From Photorhabdus bodei (GTDB lineage Bacteria; Pseudomonadota; Gammaproteobacteria; Enterobacterales; Enterobacteriaceae): 64,000 bases of DNA. The position numbers and the translations under genes were made by a program. Under the pieces are notes generated by a model that was given only the letters and a program-made list of their open reading frames with translations, had not been told where the DNA came from and did no database searches. The stretch lies in NCBI RefSeq assembly GCF_003287735.1, contig NZ_NSCM01000020.1, forward strand, positions 1 to 64,000, read 5' to 3'. Positions 1 to 9,125 of the stretch are shown piece by piece; the stretch's first letter is position 1, and each line of letters starts with the position of its first letter.

Positions 1-1
1 C

Positions 2-124
2 TTTCCGGTAAATAAAAGTAATAGATCAAAATTGGCGATTACCGTCAACCCCACTGATATCATCAATACAAAAAACCTGTGTAAGATCACACTATTTTTA
101 AATCAGAAATACGGTGCGGAATGA
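2..124 (+). CDS. C-terminal end of an upstream gene (partial)
   Basis: An open frame enters at the window edge and ends in TGA at 122-124. It overlaps the ATG of the next gene (121-123) as ATGA, the usual sign of translational coupling. Forty codons are visible and I do not recognise the family. Because the next two genes look like a toxin and its immunity protein, this could be the end of a T6SS adaptor or carrier, but that is inference from position only. Confidence 0.5.
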   Translation, partial: FPVNKSNRSKLAITVNPTDIINTKNLCKITLFLNQKYGAE

Positions 125-1221
125 CGGATCCAAATATCACCAGACCAATTATGGCTAATAGATACGTTTTTAATTCAACATTACCTGTTGTAATGAGTTA
201 TGTATCTAAGTTTGAAGGAAGAGTTAATTCAAATGTAAATACTCTGAGAGAATTTTTTGATGATCGATTCTTTTTAGAGCAGAAGATAAATTCATTTAGA
301 TTACTACCAGTTAAAATTCAAGCTGTTTTACAAGTATTTGTTTATGGAAGGGATGCAAGAGATTCAAAATATGATAAATTTTATAATAACCTTAAAGGAT
401 CTATAGGAGAAGTAAATTATAATAAAGCTATAAAAGAGCTACATGATAATATGCCGCTGACAGAAAGAAATCTTTTTGTTTTAAATGAATTAATAAAAGC
501 AAATGGTAATATTAATAATGAGGTAGGGAAAATAAAAAAATTAACTACATACTTAGCTGATTTTGATAAAAAATATGGGTATGGAACAGGAGAAGATGCT
601 AGCTATTCTGAAGACTGGTATGGTGCTTATACTGGTGAGAGCAATAACTTGCCTCAGAAAATGAAGGAAATCTTATTTGCGATGCGGCACCCTATTGCAG
701 CCTATGATATTGGGCTCTACGAAAGAGGTGCTACCAATATCACGACTAATGCGGTACGTTTTTCAACCCAGGGGAATAGTAAAACGAACCCCAATGGTAC
801 ATTACTGGATAATAAATATAAGGAAGGCTCCCAGGTCAATGCTTTCCGGCATACACTATGGCAAGCTACCATTGCTGCTCGGTATGGTGAGGAAGTCGCA
901 CTCCATGCAGGCAATGCTCATGAAAGTAATCCTAAAATAGATCTTAACATCCGGCAGTTTGCTGCCCTTAAGGACGCTGATCAGACAATTGATTTACTCA
1001 ATAACCAGATAGGGCGTAGGATTGGCCTACAGAGCGGGAACTCGTCAATGAAAGCGCAGGCCAAGGCAGTGTTGAATCGCTTTCATAAAGAGGGACTGTA
1101 TGTTGCCAAGAAAAATGCGATGGGGTTTGAGATTGTCAAAGAAAAAATCACCGATGAGCAGTTTTCTTATATGAACTCGGTATTTGAAAGAGGAAATGAA
1201 GATGGCTTTTCACCTGAGTAA
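121..1221 (+). CDS. Putative polymorphic-toxin-like protein, DUF6973-like C-terminus
   Basis: 366 aa without signal peptide or membrane segment. The first ~180 codons are AT-rich and Lys/Asn-rich with no motif I know. The last ~180 codons have a more balanced base composition and contain conserved-looking histidine motifs: NAFRHTLWQA (about residues 240-249), HAGNAHE (about 261-267) and DLLNNQIGRR (about 290-299). This pattern resembles the DUF6973-type domains found at the C-termini of bacterial toxins; I did not verify it by search. It starts in a 4-nt overlap with the preceding ORF and its 3' end overlaps the next ORF by 20 nt, so the three form one transcript. The composition break suggests a modular effector whose C-terminal domain was exchanged. 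Activity is unknown. Confidence 0.55.
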   Translation: MTDPNITRPIMANRYVFNSTLPVVMSYVSKFEGRVNSNVNTLREFFDDRFFLEQKINSFRLLPVKIQAVLQVFVYGRDARDSKYDKFYNNLKGSIGEVNYNKAIKELHDNMPLTERNLFVLNELIKANGNINNEVGKIKKLTTYLADFDKKYGYGTGEDASYSEDWYGAYTGESNNLPQKMKEILFAMRHPIAAYDIGLYERGATNITTNAVRFSTQGNSKTNPNGTLLDNKYKEGSQVNAFRHTLWQATIAARYGEEVALHAGNAHESNPKIDLNIRQFAALKDADQTIDLLNNQIGRRIGLQSGNSSMKAQAKAVLNRFHKEGLYVAKKNAMGFEIVKEKITDEQFSYMNSVFERGNEDGFSPE

Positions 1222-1786
1222 CTATTGGCGATGCAATTGGAACAGCAGAAAAAATAAAATCATTTTTTTTTCATGTACATTGCTGATAGTTTTTTTTGTG
1301 TTCAATAGTAACCGACAGTTTAGCATTGTTAAGGGTATGTTTGATTATGCTGATAAACATTGCCAGCAAAACACAGACTGCGTGGTTAACATCAGCAAAA
1401 TCACGCCGTTTAAATGGGACACTTTGTATGTTATTGATAGTGGTTGGGATCTTGACGAAATTAAGTCTGTCATTGGTGCTGAGTTAAAGGAAAGGACGGA
1501 TATCTTTTCCAAGATTATCTTTGTTAAGGATGGGCAAGTGGTTTATTTCGAAGAGTATTATTATTATCCGGATTCAGGGGGTAAAAAAATCTTGGTTCTC
1601 GATTTTGATTATGAAAATCAGGAAAAAGGGCTTATAGCTTATTATCGTGTTCCCAGAGAGGCTCCCAAAATTGTCATAAAAATGAAAGGAGACCCATCAG
1701 TAGAGGACAAAATTTACTATTTATTTTCTTCCGCTAATGAGCAGCAGGTTCAGAGGAACCCCTCATCATTCCGAAAACCATCATGA
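1202..1786 (+). CDS. Membrane-anchored putative immunity protein
   Basis: About 194 aa from ATG 1202, which has AGAGGA at 1189-1194 in front of it; ATG 1196 and TTG 1184 are in-frame alternatives. A single hydrophobic segment lies near the N-terminus (around residues 20-36), followed by a soluble domain rich in beta-type and charged residues, with no known catalytic motif. It overlaps the preceding toxin-like gene, the classic arrangement of an effector and its immunity protein. The family was not recognised; the immunity role is inferred from position, size and inner-membrane anchoring. Confidence 0.5.
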   Translation: MAFHLSNYWRCNWNSRKNKIIFFSCTLLIVFFVFNSNRQFSIVKGMFDYADKHCQQNTDCVVNISKITPFKWDTLYVIDSGWDLDEIKSVIGAELKERTDIFSKIIFVKDGQVVYFEEYYYYPDSGGKKILVLDFDYENQEKGLIAYYRVPREAPKIVIKMKGDPSVEDKIYYLFSSANEQQVQRNPSSFRKPS

Positions 1787-1897
1787 TGCCTTGATGTTAA
1801 AAAAACGCATCATAATACCCGGTGATATTTGCCGGGTTTACTAAATAATAGCAACAATACACCATACCAGCAAAAGAAACGAGAATTAAAAATAACA

Positions 1898-2797
1898 TCA
1901 ATACCCTGCACTTGATTCTTGTCGCCATAAATGTGCGGCTAATAGGGCTTTCCAGGGAGTGAAGTCTGCCAACCATTTTTCTGCCTGTTCTCTGGAAACT
2001 TTTTCATTTTGATTAAACAGTCTTTGCATATTACGTCTTACGGCGACATCGCCATGTAATGAGCCATTTAAGTAGTTGAATCCCCGTAACAGGGAATAGT
2101 TAATTGTCCACATACCAATGCCTTTTATAGCGAGTAAATTATCTGTTAGTTGCTGAATATCTTGCTCATCATCAGAGATTGCCAATGTTAATTCACCAGA
2201 TTCAATTAATTGGCTTAAGCGGAGTAATGCTTTGGCTTTACTGACAGAAAATCCGCATTGGCGTAATTCATCTTCTGGATGGTTGATGATTTGTCTGGCG
2301 GTTGGAAAGCACCATAGCCCGGCGGAGTGCTGAACGCCCATTGCCTGAATAAATCTCCTGCGAATAGAGATGGCTGCACTGACGCTGATCTGCTGACCGA
2401 TAACCGCCCAACTTAATGCTTCAAACGGTGTGGCCGATTGATAAATTCTTAGACCTGATTGTCTGGCAATAAGTGAACCGATAATCGGGTGTTCTTTATA
2501 TAAACATTCAAATAGATGAACCGGCTGTAGAAGCCCTAGCATATGCGATGCTAAAGCAGATAAGCGCTCATCAGGGCTTGTTGTATCACCATCAACTTTA
2601 AGTTGTATATGTGCGGTTTTTGCATTAATAGCTATGGTTAATTCCGCAGGTTTGTCATCCCACATCGTCCCTTTTCGAACTTTATTCTGTTCCACAATTT
2701 CGGCGATATTTTGTTTATCCCTTTGATGAAAAGCGAAAAAATCGTGGGTATGATAATTATCGGGTAATGCGATTTTGGCAGATAAAGTGGTTTTCAT
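1898..2797 (-). CDS. DNA-3-methyladenine glycosylase II (AlkA-type, HhH-GPD)
   Basis: 299 aa. Removes alkylated bases from DNA at the start of base excision repair. The N-terminal ~110 residues match the AlkA N-terminal domain in size. The HhH-GPD core includes EALSWAVIGQQIS (about 126-138), the helix-hairpin-helix LLAIKGIGMWTINYSLLRG (221-239) and the aspartate in LHGDVAVRR (D250) that corresponds to the catalytic Asp of AlkA. No Ada domain is fused. It is a single gene converging on the toxin/immunity pair. The family assignment is firm; exact substrate range is not readable. Confidence 0.9.
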   Translation of the reverse strand: MKTTLSAKIALPDNYHTHDFFAFHQRDKQNIAEIVEQNKVRKGTMWDDKPAELTIAINAKTAHIQLKVDGDTTSPDERLSALASHMLGLLQPVHLFECLYKEHPIIGSLIARQSGLRIYQSATPFEALSWAVIGQQISVSAAISIRRRFIQAMGVQHSAGLWCFPTARQIINHPEDELRQCGFSVSKAKALLRLSQLIESGELTLAISDDEQDIQQLTDNLLAIKGIGMWTINYSLLRGFNYLNGSLHGDVAVRRNMQRLFNQNEKVSREQAEKWLADFTPWKALLAAHLWRQESSAGY

Positions 2798-2950
2798 TTC
2801 TTCTCTCCCAAGGTATGGGTATTTTAGTGATCATAGTTAGCATTCTTGATAAAAAACTCTGAAATTTGTTTTCAAATTTTTAAAATTTTTCTGACGGGAA
2901 CAATATCGTCAATTTGTGGTCTTTGTATATGTTAATTAAAGGAGAGATTA

Positions 2951-3889
2951 ATGAAAGCATATTGTTTTAATTTACAACAGAAAATTCTGACATCTGTTCT
3001 GCTTTTTTCATGTTGTATAGGTTTTGCTTACTCAAATACAAATATGCATAAACAGTTTTTCCGTCATGATGGTAGTGAAATAACTTACTATCTTAAGCAA
3101 AGAGGTGGTAAGAATCTATTGGTGCTGATACAGGGCTCTGATTGTAATAGTATCGCTAATAATAAGTTTGTGAATGATACATTCAGTGATATTTATCCCG
3201 ATAGTGATATTCTGACTGTGGAAAAATATGGCATTAATGCATCACTCCCTTGGTCTGATGTTGTTGAGCGTTCAGATTGTCCTCAGGCTTATATTCGATT
3301 GGATACGCCAGAGCAGCGAGTTAAGGATTATATTCAGATCATTGATTATCTGAAACATCAGAATAAATATAAAAAGATTGTTATTTTGGGTGGAAGTGAA
3401 GGAGCAGTGGTTGCTAATTTAATGACATCACAAGTCAATTATATTGATAGAACCGTGTCACTGAATGGTGGAGGTCGGTATTTCGCTGATGATGTTATTC
3501 ATAGTATGAGGAGTGAGGTGCCACCAGAGCATATCGATGAAGCAATTAAAGGATTTAGGGATTTTCAGCAAAAAATAGCTACCGGGAATAATATGGGTCA
3601 TATAGAGATGAGTAATCATGGTGCTAATTGGTGGAGAATCTCACTTGGTATTGATCAATATAAAGTGTTAAATCAAACTAAAAGACCTATCTTGATTATT
3701 CAAACACTAAATGATAATTCCGTCAGCCCTGGCTCAGCGATGAAAATGGAAGAGCAATTAAAGAAAGATAATATTACCTTTTATCAATACCCAGGTCTGA
3801 GTCATGGATTTAGGAATAGTGAAGGTGTTTTGCAGATTACTCCTATAGTTGAAGATATAAAGAATTGGTTATCTAGGGATTATGAATAA
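2951..3889 (+). CDS. Exported alpha/beta-hydrolase
   Basis: 312 aa preceded by AAAGGAGAG at 2939-2947. A signal peptide is clear: charged start, hydrophobic stretch (about residues 12-26) and a likely cut near AYS (26-28). The nucleophile elbow is GGSEG with S149. A later LIIQTLNDNSV segment and GLSHGF near the C-terminus supply plausible acid and histidine residues of the triad. It is a dienelactone-hydrolase/prolyl-oligopeptidase-like fold acting in the periplasm or outside; the substrate is unknown. It stands alone, with an ERIC and then a hairpin terminator downstream. Confidence 0.75.
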   Translation: MKAYCFNLQQKILTSVLLFSCCIGFAYSNTNMHKQFFRHDGSEITYYLKQRGGKNLLVLIQGSDCNSIANNKFVNDTFSDIYPDSDILTVEKYGINASLPWSDVVERSDCPQAYIRLDTPEQRVKDYIQIIDYLKHQNKYKKIVILGGSEGAVVANLMTSQVNYIDRTVSLNGGGRYFADDVIHSMRSEVPPEHIDEAIKGFRDFQQKIATGNNMGHIEMSNHGANWWRISLGIDQYKVLNQTKRPILIIQTLNDNSVSPGSAMKMEEQLKKDNITFYQYPGLSHGFRNSEGVLQITPIVEDIKNWLSRDYE

Positions 3890-3906
3890 CCGTCTGTTAT
3901 CTAAAA

Positions 3907-4033
3907 TATACCCGTCATCTTTCAAGTTGCCTCTTTGTTGGCTGCACTCACTCACCCCGGTCACATAGTTATCTATGCTCCCGGGGATTCGCTCCCTTGC
4001 CGCCGCGATGCATCTTGAAATCCATAGGGTATA
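3907..4033 (+). repeat. ERIC element (127 bp)
   Basis: Palindromic 127-bp unit running from TATACCCGTCATCTTTCAAG to ATCCATAGGGTATA, with the conserved ERIC core around the CCGGTCACATAG / CTATGCTCCCGGGG arms. It lies between the hydrolase stop and the terminator, so it is probably transcribed in the 3' UTR. The short ORF that starts inside it is an artefact of the repeat. Confidence 0.95.
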
Positions 4034-4085
4034 GTATTAATTCGTCGATTTTTTCATATTGGGAAGTGATATTAAATTTGGAAAT

Positions 4086-4122
4086 AAAACGTGGCATAGT
4101 CAAAATTGACACCACGTTTTTT
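4086..4122 (+). terminator. Rho-independent terminator
   Basis: AAAACGTGG (4086-4094) pairs with CCACGTTTT (4112-4120); an inner GTCA/TGAC helix (4099-4110) extends the hairpin, and a T run follows to 4122. It probably ends the hydrolase transcript after the intervening ERIC. Confidence 0.75.
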
Positions 4123-4817
4123 GGATATTATTTTTTCGTAGTGATTGTTGTTAATTCTATATCTCATTTGTTAATAAAATATATATAAATAACAAATTGA
4201 TGATCAGTGATTTGTAATAAATTTAATAATATAATTGCTTGAGATTTATTTTATATTCTTGTTATTATAATGGGTGAATGGGATGTAATTATAATATTTG
4301 CTATAAATCATCACTTGATTAATATACCGCTCGTTATTTCTATAAAATATAGTATTAAAACGTTATGAATTATTTGTTGTTTATGAAATGATGTTCTCGA
4401 CTTTAGCTTTTGTAGAGTAGAGAGAAATAGCTGTTTATTTCTCATTATTATTTATCTCTGTCATTATATTCGATTGAAAAAATTACTGAAATATCCTGCT
4501 CATTATAGGATGTAATATCTTTTTTATTTTCTATTGGGTAATAAAATATTGATTTTAAATTAATTAAATTTATTTTTTTATTTTATTGACAATACATTAA
4601 TGGCATCTATAGTTATATGTATTAGATAAAGCATCAATATGGCACCAAAAATGCTGTAGATATTATCTAAATGCTGGATAAATTCCTGATAAACACCTTG
4701 TTTTCTAGTGAAAATGGTTACCGTTTTGTGTGGGCAAGATAAATAGCTTATTGTATGTATTTTTGAGCGATATAAGTTATTTATCAATTGGTTAGATTAA
4801 ATTTTGGAGTTTATGTC
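4123..4817. other. AT-rich intergenic region, no convincing gene
   Basis: About 700 bp of very AT-rich DNA. A 69-codon ORF on the minus strand (4578-4787) has no ribosome binding site and no family resemblance, so I do not call it. It presumably includes the promoter of the small gene at 4818. Confidence 0.5.
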
Positions 4818-5123
4818 ATGATAATTAAGAAAGATATTTTATTAAATGAAGAGCTGATTGTCGATGATGAGCTTAAAGTGGGTAAAGTAGAGAAGGTCAA
4901 TATTGATATTCTGTCACCCAGCTCAGTTATCGTTAGTCTAAATATTTTAGGCGTAGTTGATGATTTTCATCTATTACTAGTTGATGGTGATAAAGATAAA
5001 GACAAGATTGTGCTGCTCTATCTTTCTCTTTTACGTGTTCTTCATGAAAAATTAGAAGTGAAAGTAAAAATCGCAAAAAGTAATCTTACTAAGATAAAAT
5101 ATATAGTAGGTGTTGAAATTTAA
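4818..5123 (+). CDS. Small hypothetical protein (101 aa)
   Basis: Start chosen at ATG 4818 because GGAG at 4806-4809 is correctly spaced; an upstream GTG/ATG would add 10 residues without a binding site. The protein is acidic in its first third and ends in a lysine-rich strand, with alternating hydrophobic residues suggesting a small beta-rich fold. No signal peptide, membrane segment or recognised motif. It is isolated between two long AT-rich gaps and has its own strong 3' hairpin, which supports it being a real, independently transcribed gene. Function unknown. Confidence 0.6.
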   Translation: MIIKKDILLNEELIVDDELKVGKVEKVNIDILSPSSVIVSLNILGVVDDFHLLLVDGDKDKDKIVLLYLSLLRVLHEKLEVKVKIAKSNLTKIKYIVGVEI

Positions 5124-5211
5124 GAAGTATTTGTTAAATTTCTAAATGAGTGCGTAGAATAATTGGATTTAGTTTGAGAGATATAATCAATTATCAAATG
5201 CACCTAACCGT

Positions 5212-5241
5212 AGGAAGAACGTGAATATTTACGTTCTTCCT
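5212..5241 (+). terminator. Hairpin, likely terminator of the 101-aa gene
   Basis: A perfect 11-bp stem, AGGAAGAACGT (5212-5222) with ACGTTCTTCCT (5231-5241), encloses an 8-nt loop. Only a short T-containing tail follows, so termination strength is uncertain. Confidence 0.65.
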
Positions 5242-5776
5242 GTTCCTATTTGAATGAATTATTGTGAAATTAAAGAATCTATATTTTATAAATAAATTTT
5301 GGTTTATTTAGGGTAATATTTTAACGGTAATAATTATATGGCAAACAATCACATTAACTCTATTTTACAATGCTTAAATTTAATTTCTTTACAAATTTAA
5401 ATGTCCATATATTATTGCTAGAAGACAAATTTATATTATTATTTTAGAGTGATAAAATCACAGTGAAACTATAAAGTTGTTTTTTATATTATTCCCTCAA
5501 TTGAAAGTTTTATGATGAAAAAATAAATTTTTTAACAGTTTTTTACTGTTTTAAATAGCTAATATTATGATTTTTTTGTTGGATTTGGCAGATCTAAAAA
5601 AATCATAGTTAATTTGACTTTTTAAACAGAAAGAAATGTAAATCCATAATATTATGTATGATGATATATTGAAATTGAATTTTTTCTAAGAGGTTTATTT
5701 TGATGAAAATAGGGTCGCGATTAATACAATTGTTATAGTTTTAAAGCGACATAATATTAAAATATCAGGAGACGAC
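5242..5776. other. AT-rich intergenic and leader region
   Basis: About 530 bp with long A/T runs and no supported ORF. It presumably contains the promoter and a long leader for the amidinotransferase, whose binding site AGGAGA lies just before 5777. Confidence 0.5.
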
Positions 5777-6877
5777 ATGCTTGATTCAAATGTAACAGAT
5801 TGTAATAGTAAGAATACTTCCCCAGTTTGTTCTTTTAATGAATGGGATCCACTTGAGGAGGTTATTGTCGGTGTCGTTGATGGCGCCAGATTTCCCGGTT
5901 GGCATATGGCGATAGAGCCAATACTACCACCAAATCAGATTGCTAATTTTCATCGGTATGCAGGTCGGTCATTTCCGCAAGAGCAAATTGATGCAGCATC
6001 TAGAGAATTAGAAGAGTTTGTCCATATTCTTGAAGGTGAAGGTGTGACAGTACGTCGTCCGGATCCGCAAGACCAATCTCAGGTATTTGGTGCACCAGGC
6101 TGGAGTAGTACAGGGTTTTATTGTGCAATGCCTCGCGATGTGCTGTTAGTTATTGGAAATGATATTATTGAATGCCCGCTAGCATGGCGTTCCCGTTATT
6201 TTGAGACAGCGGCATATAAGACTTTACTTAAAGATTACTTTAAGAAAGGTGCAAAATGGAGCGCTGGGCCAAAGCCACAGTTGACCGAGGAACAATATAA
6301 TTTCGAATGGCATCAGCCTAATAGCAAGGAGCGTGTTCCCCTTGCTATAACTGAGTTTGAACCAACTTTTGATGCTGCGGATTTTATTCGATGTGGGCGA
6401 GACATCATTGCTCAAAAGAGCCATGTCACAAACGAATTTGGTATTGAATGGCTTCGTCGTCATATAGGTGATGAATATCGTATTCATGTTTTTGAATTTA
6501 ACGATGATAGCCCTATGCACATTGATGCCACCTTTGTTCCTATGGCGCCAGGAAAACTGTTAATTCACCCAGAAAAAGTATTAAAAATTCCTGAATTGTT
6601 TAGGAACTGGGATGTATTACATGCACCGAAACCGGTTATTCCTGATGACCATCCTCTGTATACCACCAGTAAATGGATCAACATGAATATTCTGATGTTG
6701 GATGAACAGCGAGTGATTGTTGAAAAGCAGGATGAACCAATGATCGCAGCGATGAAACGCTGGGGCTTTACGCCTATTCCATGTAATTTCAGGAATTTTA
6801 ATACGTTCGGCGGTTCCTTCCATTGTGCAACAGTGGATGTAAGACGGCGCGGAACTTTACAGTCTTATCTTGACTAG
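5777..6877 (+). CDS. Amidinotransferase (glycine/inosamine amidinotransferase family)
   Basis: 366 aa, the size of AGAT-type enzymes, which move an amidino group from arginine to an amine acceptor. Conserved pieces: the N-terminal FNEWDPLEEVIVG, FDAADFIRCGRDI with candidate catalytic Asp D199 or D202, MHIDATFVP with H248, and GGSFHCATVDVRRRG with nucleophile C350. The cysteine-histidine-aspartate set is complete, so it should be active. Relatives act in creatine, streptomycin (StrB), cylindrospermopsin and phaseolotoxin pathways; the acceptor here cannot be read. A 53-aa hydrophobic ORF follows after 5 nt, then a terminator. No other secondary-metabolite gene adjoins except the hydrolase array downstream. 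Confidence 0.85.
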   Translation: MLDSNVTDCNSKNTSPVCSFNEWDPLEEVIVGVVDGARFPGWHMAIEPILPPNQIANFHRYAGRSFPQEQIDAASRELEEFVHILEGEGVTVRRPDPQDQSQVFGAPGWSSTGFYCAMPRDVLLVIGNDIIECPLAWRSRYFETAAYKTLLKDYFKKGAKWSAGPKPQLTEEQYNFEWHQPNSKERVPLAITEFEPTFDAADFIRCGRDIIAQKSHVTNEFGIEWLRRHIGDEYRIHVFEFNDDSPMHIDATFVPMAPGKLLIHPEKVLKIPELFRNWDVLHAPKPVIPDDHPLYTTSKWINMNILMLDEQRVIVEKQDEPMIAAMKRWGFTPIPCNFRNFNTFGGSFHCATVDVRRRGTLQSYLD

Positions 6878-6882
6878 GAATA

Positions 6883-7044
6883 ATGATGGCTATCTGGAGA
6901 TATTCCCTTTGGGATGCAGCAATGTTTGCATTAAGTATCTTGCATACGGTAGCCACTATTACGCTAGTTGTGTATTGGGATAATTTCACTATTGTAAAAG
7001 TGATTGTGATATTGAAAGCTTCCCCAATATTTGACTATAGCTAA
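6883..7044 (+). CDS. 53-aa hydrophobic small protein after the amidinotransferase
   Basis: ATGATG at 6883-6888 lies 5 nt after the amidinotransferase stop, with TAGGAAT in front as a weak binding site; the ORF ends with TAA at 7042-7044. The middle (about residues 12-45) is almost continuously hydrophobic and could form one or two membrane helices. Tight spacing and the shared downstream terminator suggest co-transcription. It may be a genuine small membrane protein or the truncated start of a transporter; no homologue recognised. Confidence 0.45.
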   Translation: MMAIWRYSLWDAAMFALSILHTVATITLVVYWDNFTIVKVIVILKASPIFDYS

Positions 7045-7095
7045 ATATGCCTCTACATTTATATATGACGGATGTAAATGTTAGAGATGAATACC

Positions 7096-7138
7096 CGCAT
7101 GCACACAGTTAAGATTAATCACAGTGTGCATGCGTTTT
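7096..7138 (+). terminator. Terminator of the amidinotransferase transcript
   Basis: CGCATGCACAC (7096-7106) pairs perfectly with GTGTGCATGCG (7124-7134) and is followed by TTTT and a T-rich stretch. The loop is 17 nt. Confidence 0.75.
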
Positions 7139-7310
7139 GCTTGTATTTCTTTCTTCTCCCCATCATTGCTATGATTATGAATAGTAACAGGCTGTTTAAT
7201 TCTGAATTTAAGTATGAGTTCTGAAATAATTGCTGGTAGTGAGTCATTGTTAGTACGAATTCATCTGTTCTGATGAGTAACCGCAGTTACTTTCTGTTTC
7301 TCTTTATATA

Positions 7311-7329
7311 TTAAATGATAATCATTATT
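7311..7329. promoter_or_regulatory. Fur box upstream of hydrolase 1
   Basis: The 14-nt core ATGATAATCATTAT (7315-7328) equals the centre of the 19-bp Fur consensus (15/19 overall by eye). It lies about 100 bp before the start of the first hydrolase, and the same block recurs upstream of copies 3 and 4. Confidence 0.75.
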
Positions 7330-7431
7330 ACTTGGATGTTGGTTATTTCCGTCTTACAGTACTTACAACATATTTATTGCTATCAGACTGCATATATATG
7401 TCTTGTTTTATAATCTTATATAAGGAAATTC

Positions 7432-9024
7432 ATGATGAAATCGATGATATCTAAAGATAATATTAATTTATTTATCAAAAAAATAGATGAACTGGTTAAT
7501 ATTGAAAATGAAAAAAAAGGTGGGGCTCTCGCAGTTGCTATTATCCACGATGATAAGATAATTTATCAGCGTCATATCGGGCAGGCGAGCATTGAACATG
7601 CTGTGGCTATACAGCCTAATACTAAATTCTATTTGGCGAGTGCTTCAAAACAATTCACGGCTTTTTGCATAGCCTTGCTGGAGAAAGAAGAAAAGCTCAA
7701 TGTCAAAGATAAAGTCAGGCAATATTTGGATTATTTACCCGAGCATTTCTCTGATATTACCATTGAGCATCTTATTCATCACACCAGCGGGTTACGGGAT
7801 GTATTTTTACTTTATAGTCTGGCAGGTAAAAACTCAAGTTTTGACTACTGCAATGCTGATTTAGTGAAAAAACTGATCCAACGACAACAGACACTAAATG
7901 CTCCCATTGGGGAATATAATATTTATAGCAACACGGGCTATTATTTGCTGGGGGAAATCATCAGAGTGGTTTCAGGTAAGTCGTTAAAAAAATATTCAGA
8001 AGAAAATATTTTCGCTCCATTAGAGATGAAAGATACCATTATCTGTGATGATATAACCGAGATTATCTCTAATCGGGCGATGGGTTACACTTATAATGAG
8101 AATTCGCAACAGTGGATAAGAAGCGATATCAATAATTCTGTGACGGGTAGTGCAGCGGTTCACTCCACCGTGAATGATTTATGTCGTTGGGCTAAAGCGT
8201 TTTATTCACCATCTATTGTTCAGGATTTACTGCCTCAATTATCCCGTACACCAGATTTAACCAATGGCAATCGTAACAACTATGCTTACGGTTTGATTAT
8301 CGACCAACGTGCAGGGCAAAGGATAATACAACATAGTGGTACCTATGCTGGCTTCAGGGCTAATATTTGTATTTTACCAGATGCTAAATTAGGTATCGCG
8401 ATGACTGCTGCAACCGATGTTGATGTTGGTAAATGGACGGATAAGTATATTGATATATTATTTAATGCCGATGCTGAGCCAGAAAAACCACATTGCTTAA
8501 CCAGTGATATTGATATCACCGGTATTTTCCGAGGGATAGAGCCTTACCCTTATATTATTACTAAAGAAGATTTTTATTTTTTAGGTAATTTATTTACAAA
8601 AGGTAACCCGATTATTTTTAACTCTGACGGTACATTCCAAGAACAAGGAAGTAAAATCCAGTTCAGACCTGTCATTGGAAATGACAGTGTTATCGCGCTG
8701 GAACATATTGATGAAATTGGTAACATTTTTTATTTGAAAAAGATGAACAATGAAGATAGTGTTGATATTCAGTTATTGTCAGGGCGATATTATAGTCACG
8801 AAACAGAGGCGGTAATTAATATTATAGTGTCTGGTGATGATATTTATATTGATGGGATTATCCATCCGGTAAAAAAAGAGGTTTTGCGACGTATTTATGG
8901 GAATAGCTATTTCTCTCCCAGTACTGAATTTGTTGTTGATTTTGAATTTGATCCTGACACGAATAAATTTCGTCTTTATATCGGTAATTCACGTTGCTTG
9001 AATGTGGAATTCGTTGAAATTTAA
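7432..9024 (+). CDS. Serine hydrolase, beta-lactamase/PBP fold, copy 1
   Basis: 530 aa. The catalytic set of the PF00144 (class C beta-lactamase, EstB, DD-peptidase) family is complete: S70-A-S-K73, Y165-S-N167 and H301-S-G303. The region after about residue 350 is a separate beta-rich C-terminal domain of about 180 residues that I cannot assign. There is no signal peptide, unusual for a family usually working on periplasmic peptidoglycan or antibiotics, so a cytosolic esterase, amidase or peptidase role is more likely. First of five tandem paralogues in the same orientation, with a Fur box upstream and a hairpin terminator downstream. Substrate unknown; classical beta-lactam resistance is unlikely from the location. 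Confidence 0.85.
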   Translation: MMKSMISKDNINLFIKKIDELVNIENEKKGGALAVAIIHDDKIIYQRHIGQASIEHAVAIQPNTKFYLASASKQFTAFCIALLEKEEKLNVKDKVRQYLDYLPEHFSDITIEHLIHHTSGLRDVFLLYSLAGKNSSFDYCNADLVKKLIQRQQTLNAPIGEYNIYSNTGYYLLGEIIRVVSGKSLKKYSEENIFAPLEMKDTIICDDITEIISNRAMGYTYNENSQQWIRSDINNSVTGSAAVHSTVNDLCRWAKAFYSPSIVQDLLPQLSRTPDLTNGNRNNYAYGLIIDQRAGQRIIQHSGTYAGFRANICILPDAKLGIAMTAATDVDVGKWTDKYIDILFNADAEPEKPHCLTSDIDITGIFRGIEPYPYIITKEDFYFLGNLFTKGNPIIFNSDGTFQEQGSKIQFRPVIGNDSVIALEHIDEIGNIFYLKKMNNEDSVDIQLLSGRYYSHETEAVINIIVSGDDIYIDGIIHPVKKEVLRRIYGNSYFSPSTEFVVDFEFDPDTNKFRLYIGNSRCLNVEFVEI

Positions 9025-9125
9025 TTACAGGTTAGTAAATATAAGTTTATAACAGCATTTCGTGAGTAGGGTGGAATTAATATTATGAGGGCCTAAAGAT
9101 ATTTTCCATTAGATACACTTTGTTC

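Noticed and set aside
3997-4188. 63-codon ORF starting MPPRCILKSIGY
   Set aside because: Its first codons are ERIC sequence and it runs through the terminator hairpin; the same peptide appears wherever an ERIC lies, so it is not a gene.
4578-4787. 69-codon minus-strand ORF in the AT-rich gap
   Set aside because: No binding site, no conserved motif, and its hydrophobic content is what random AT-rich sequence gives.
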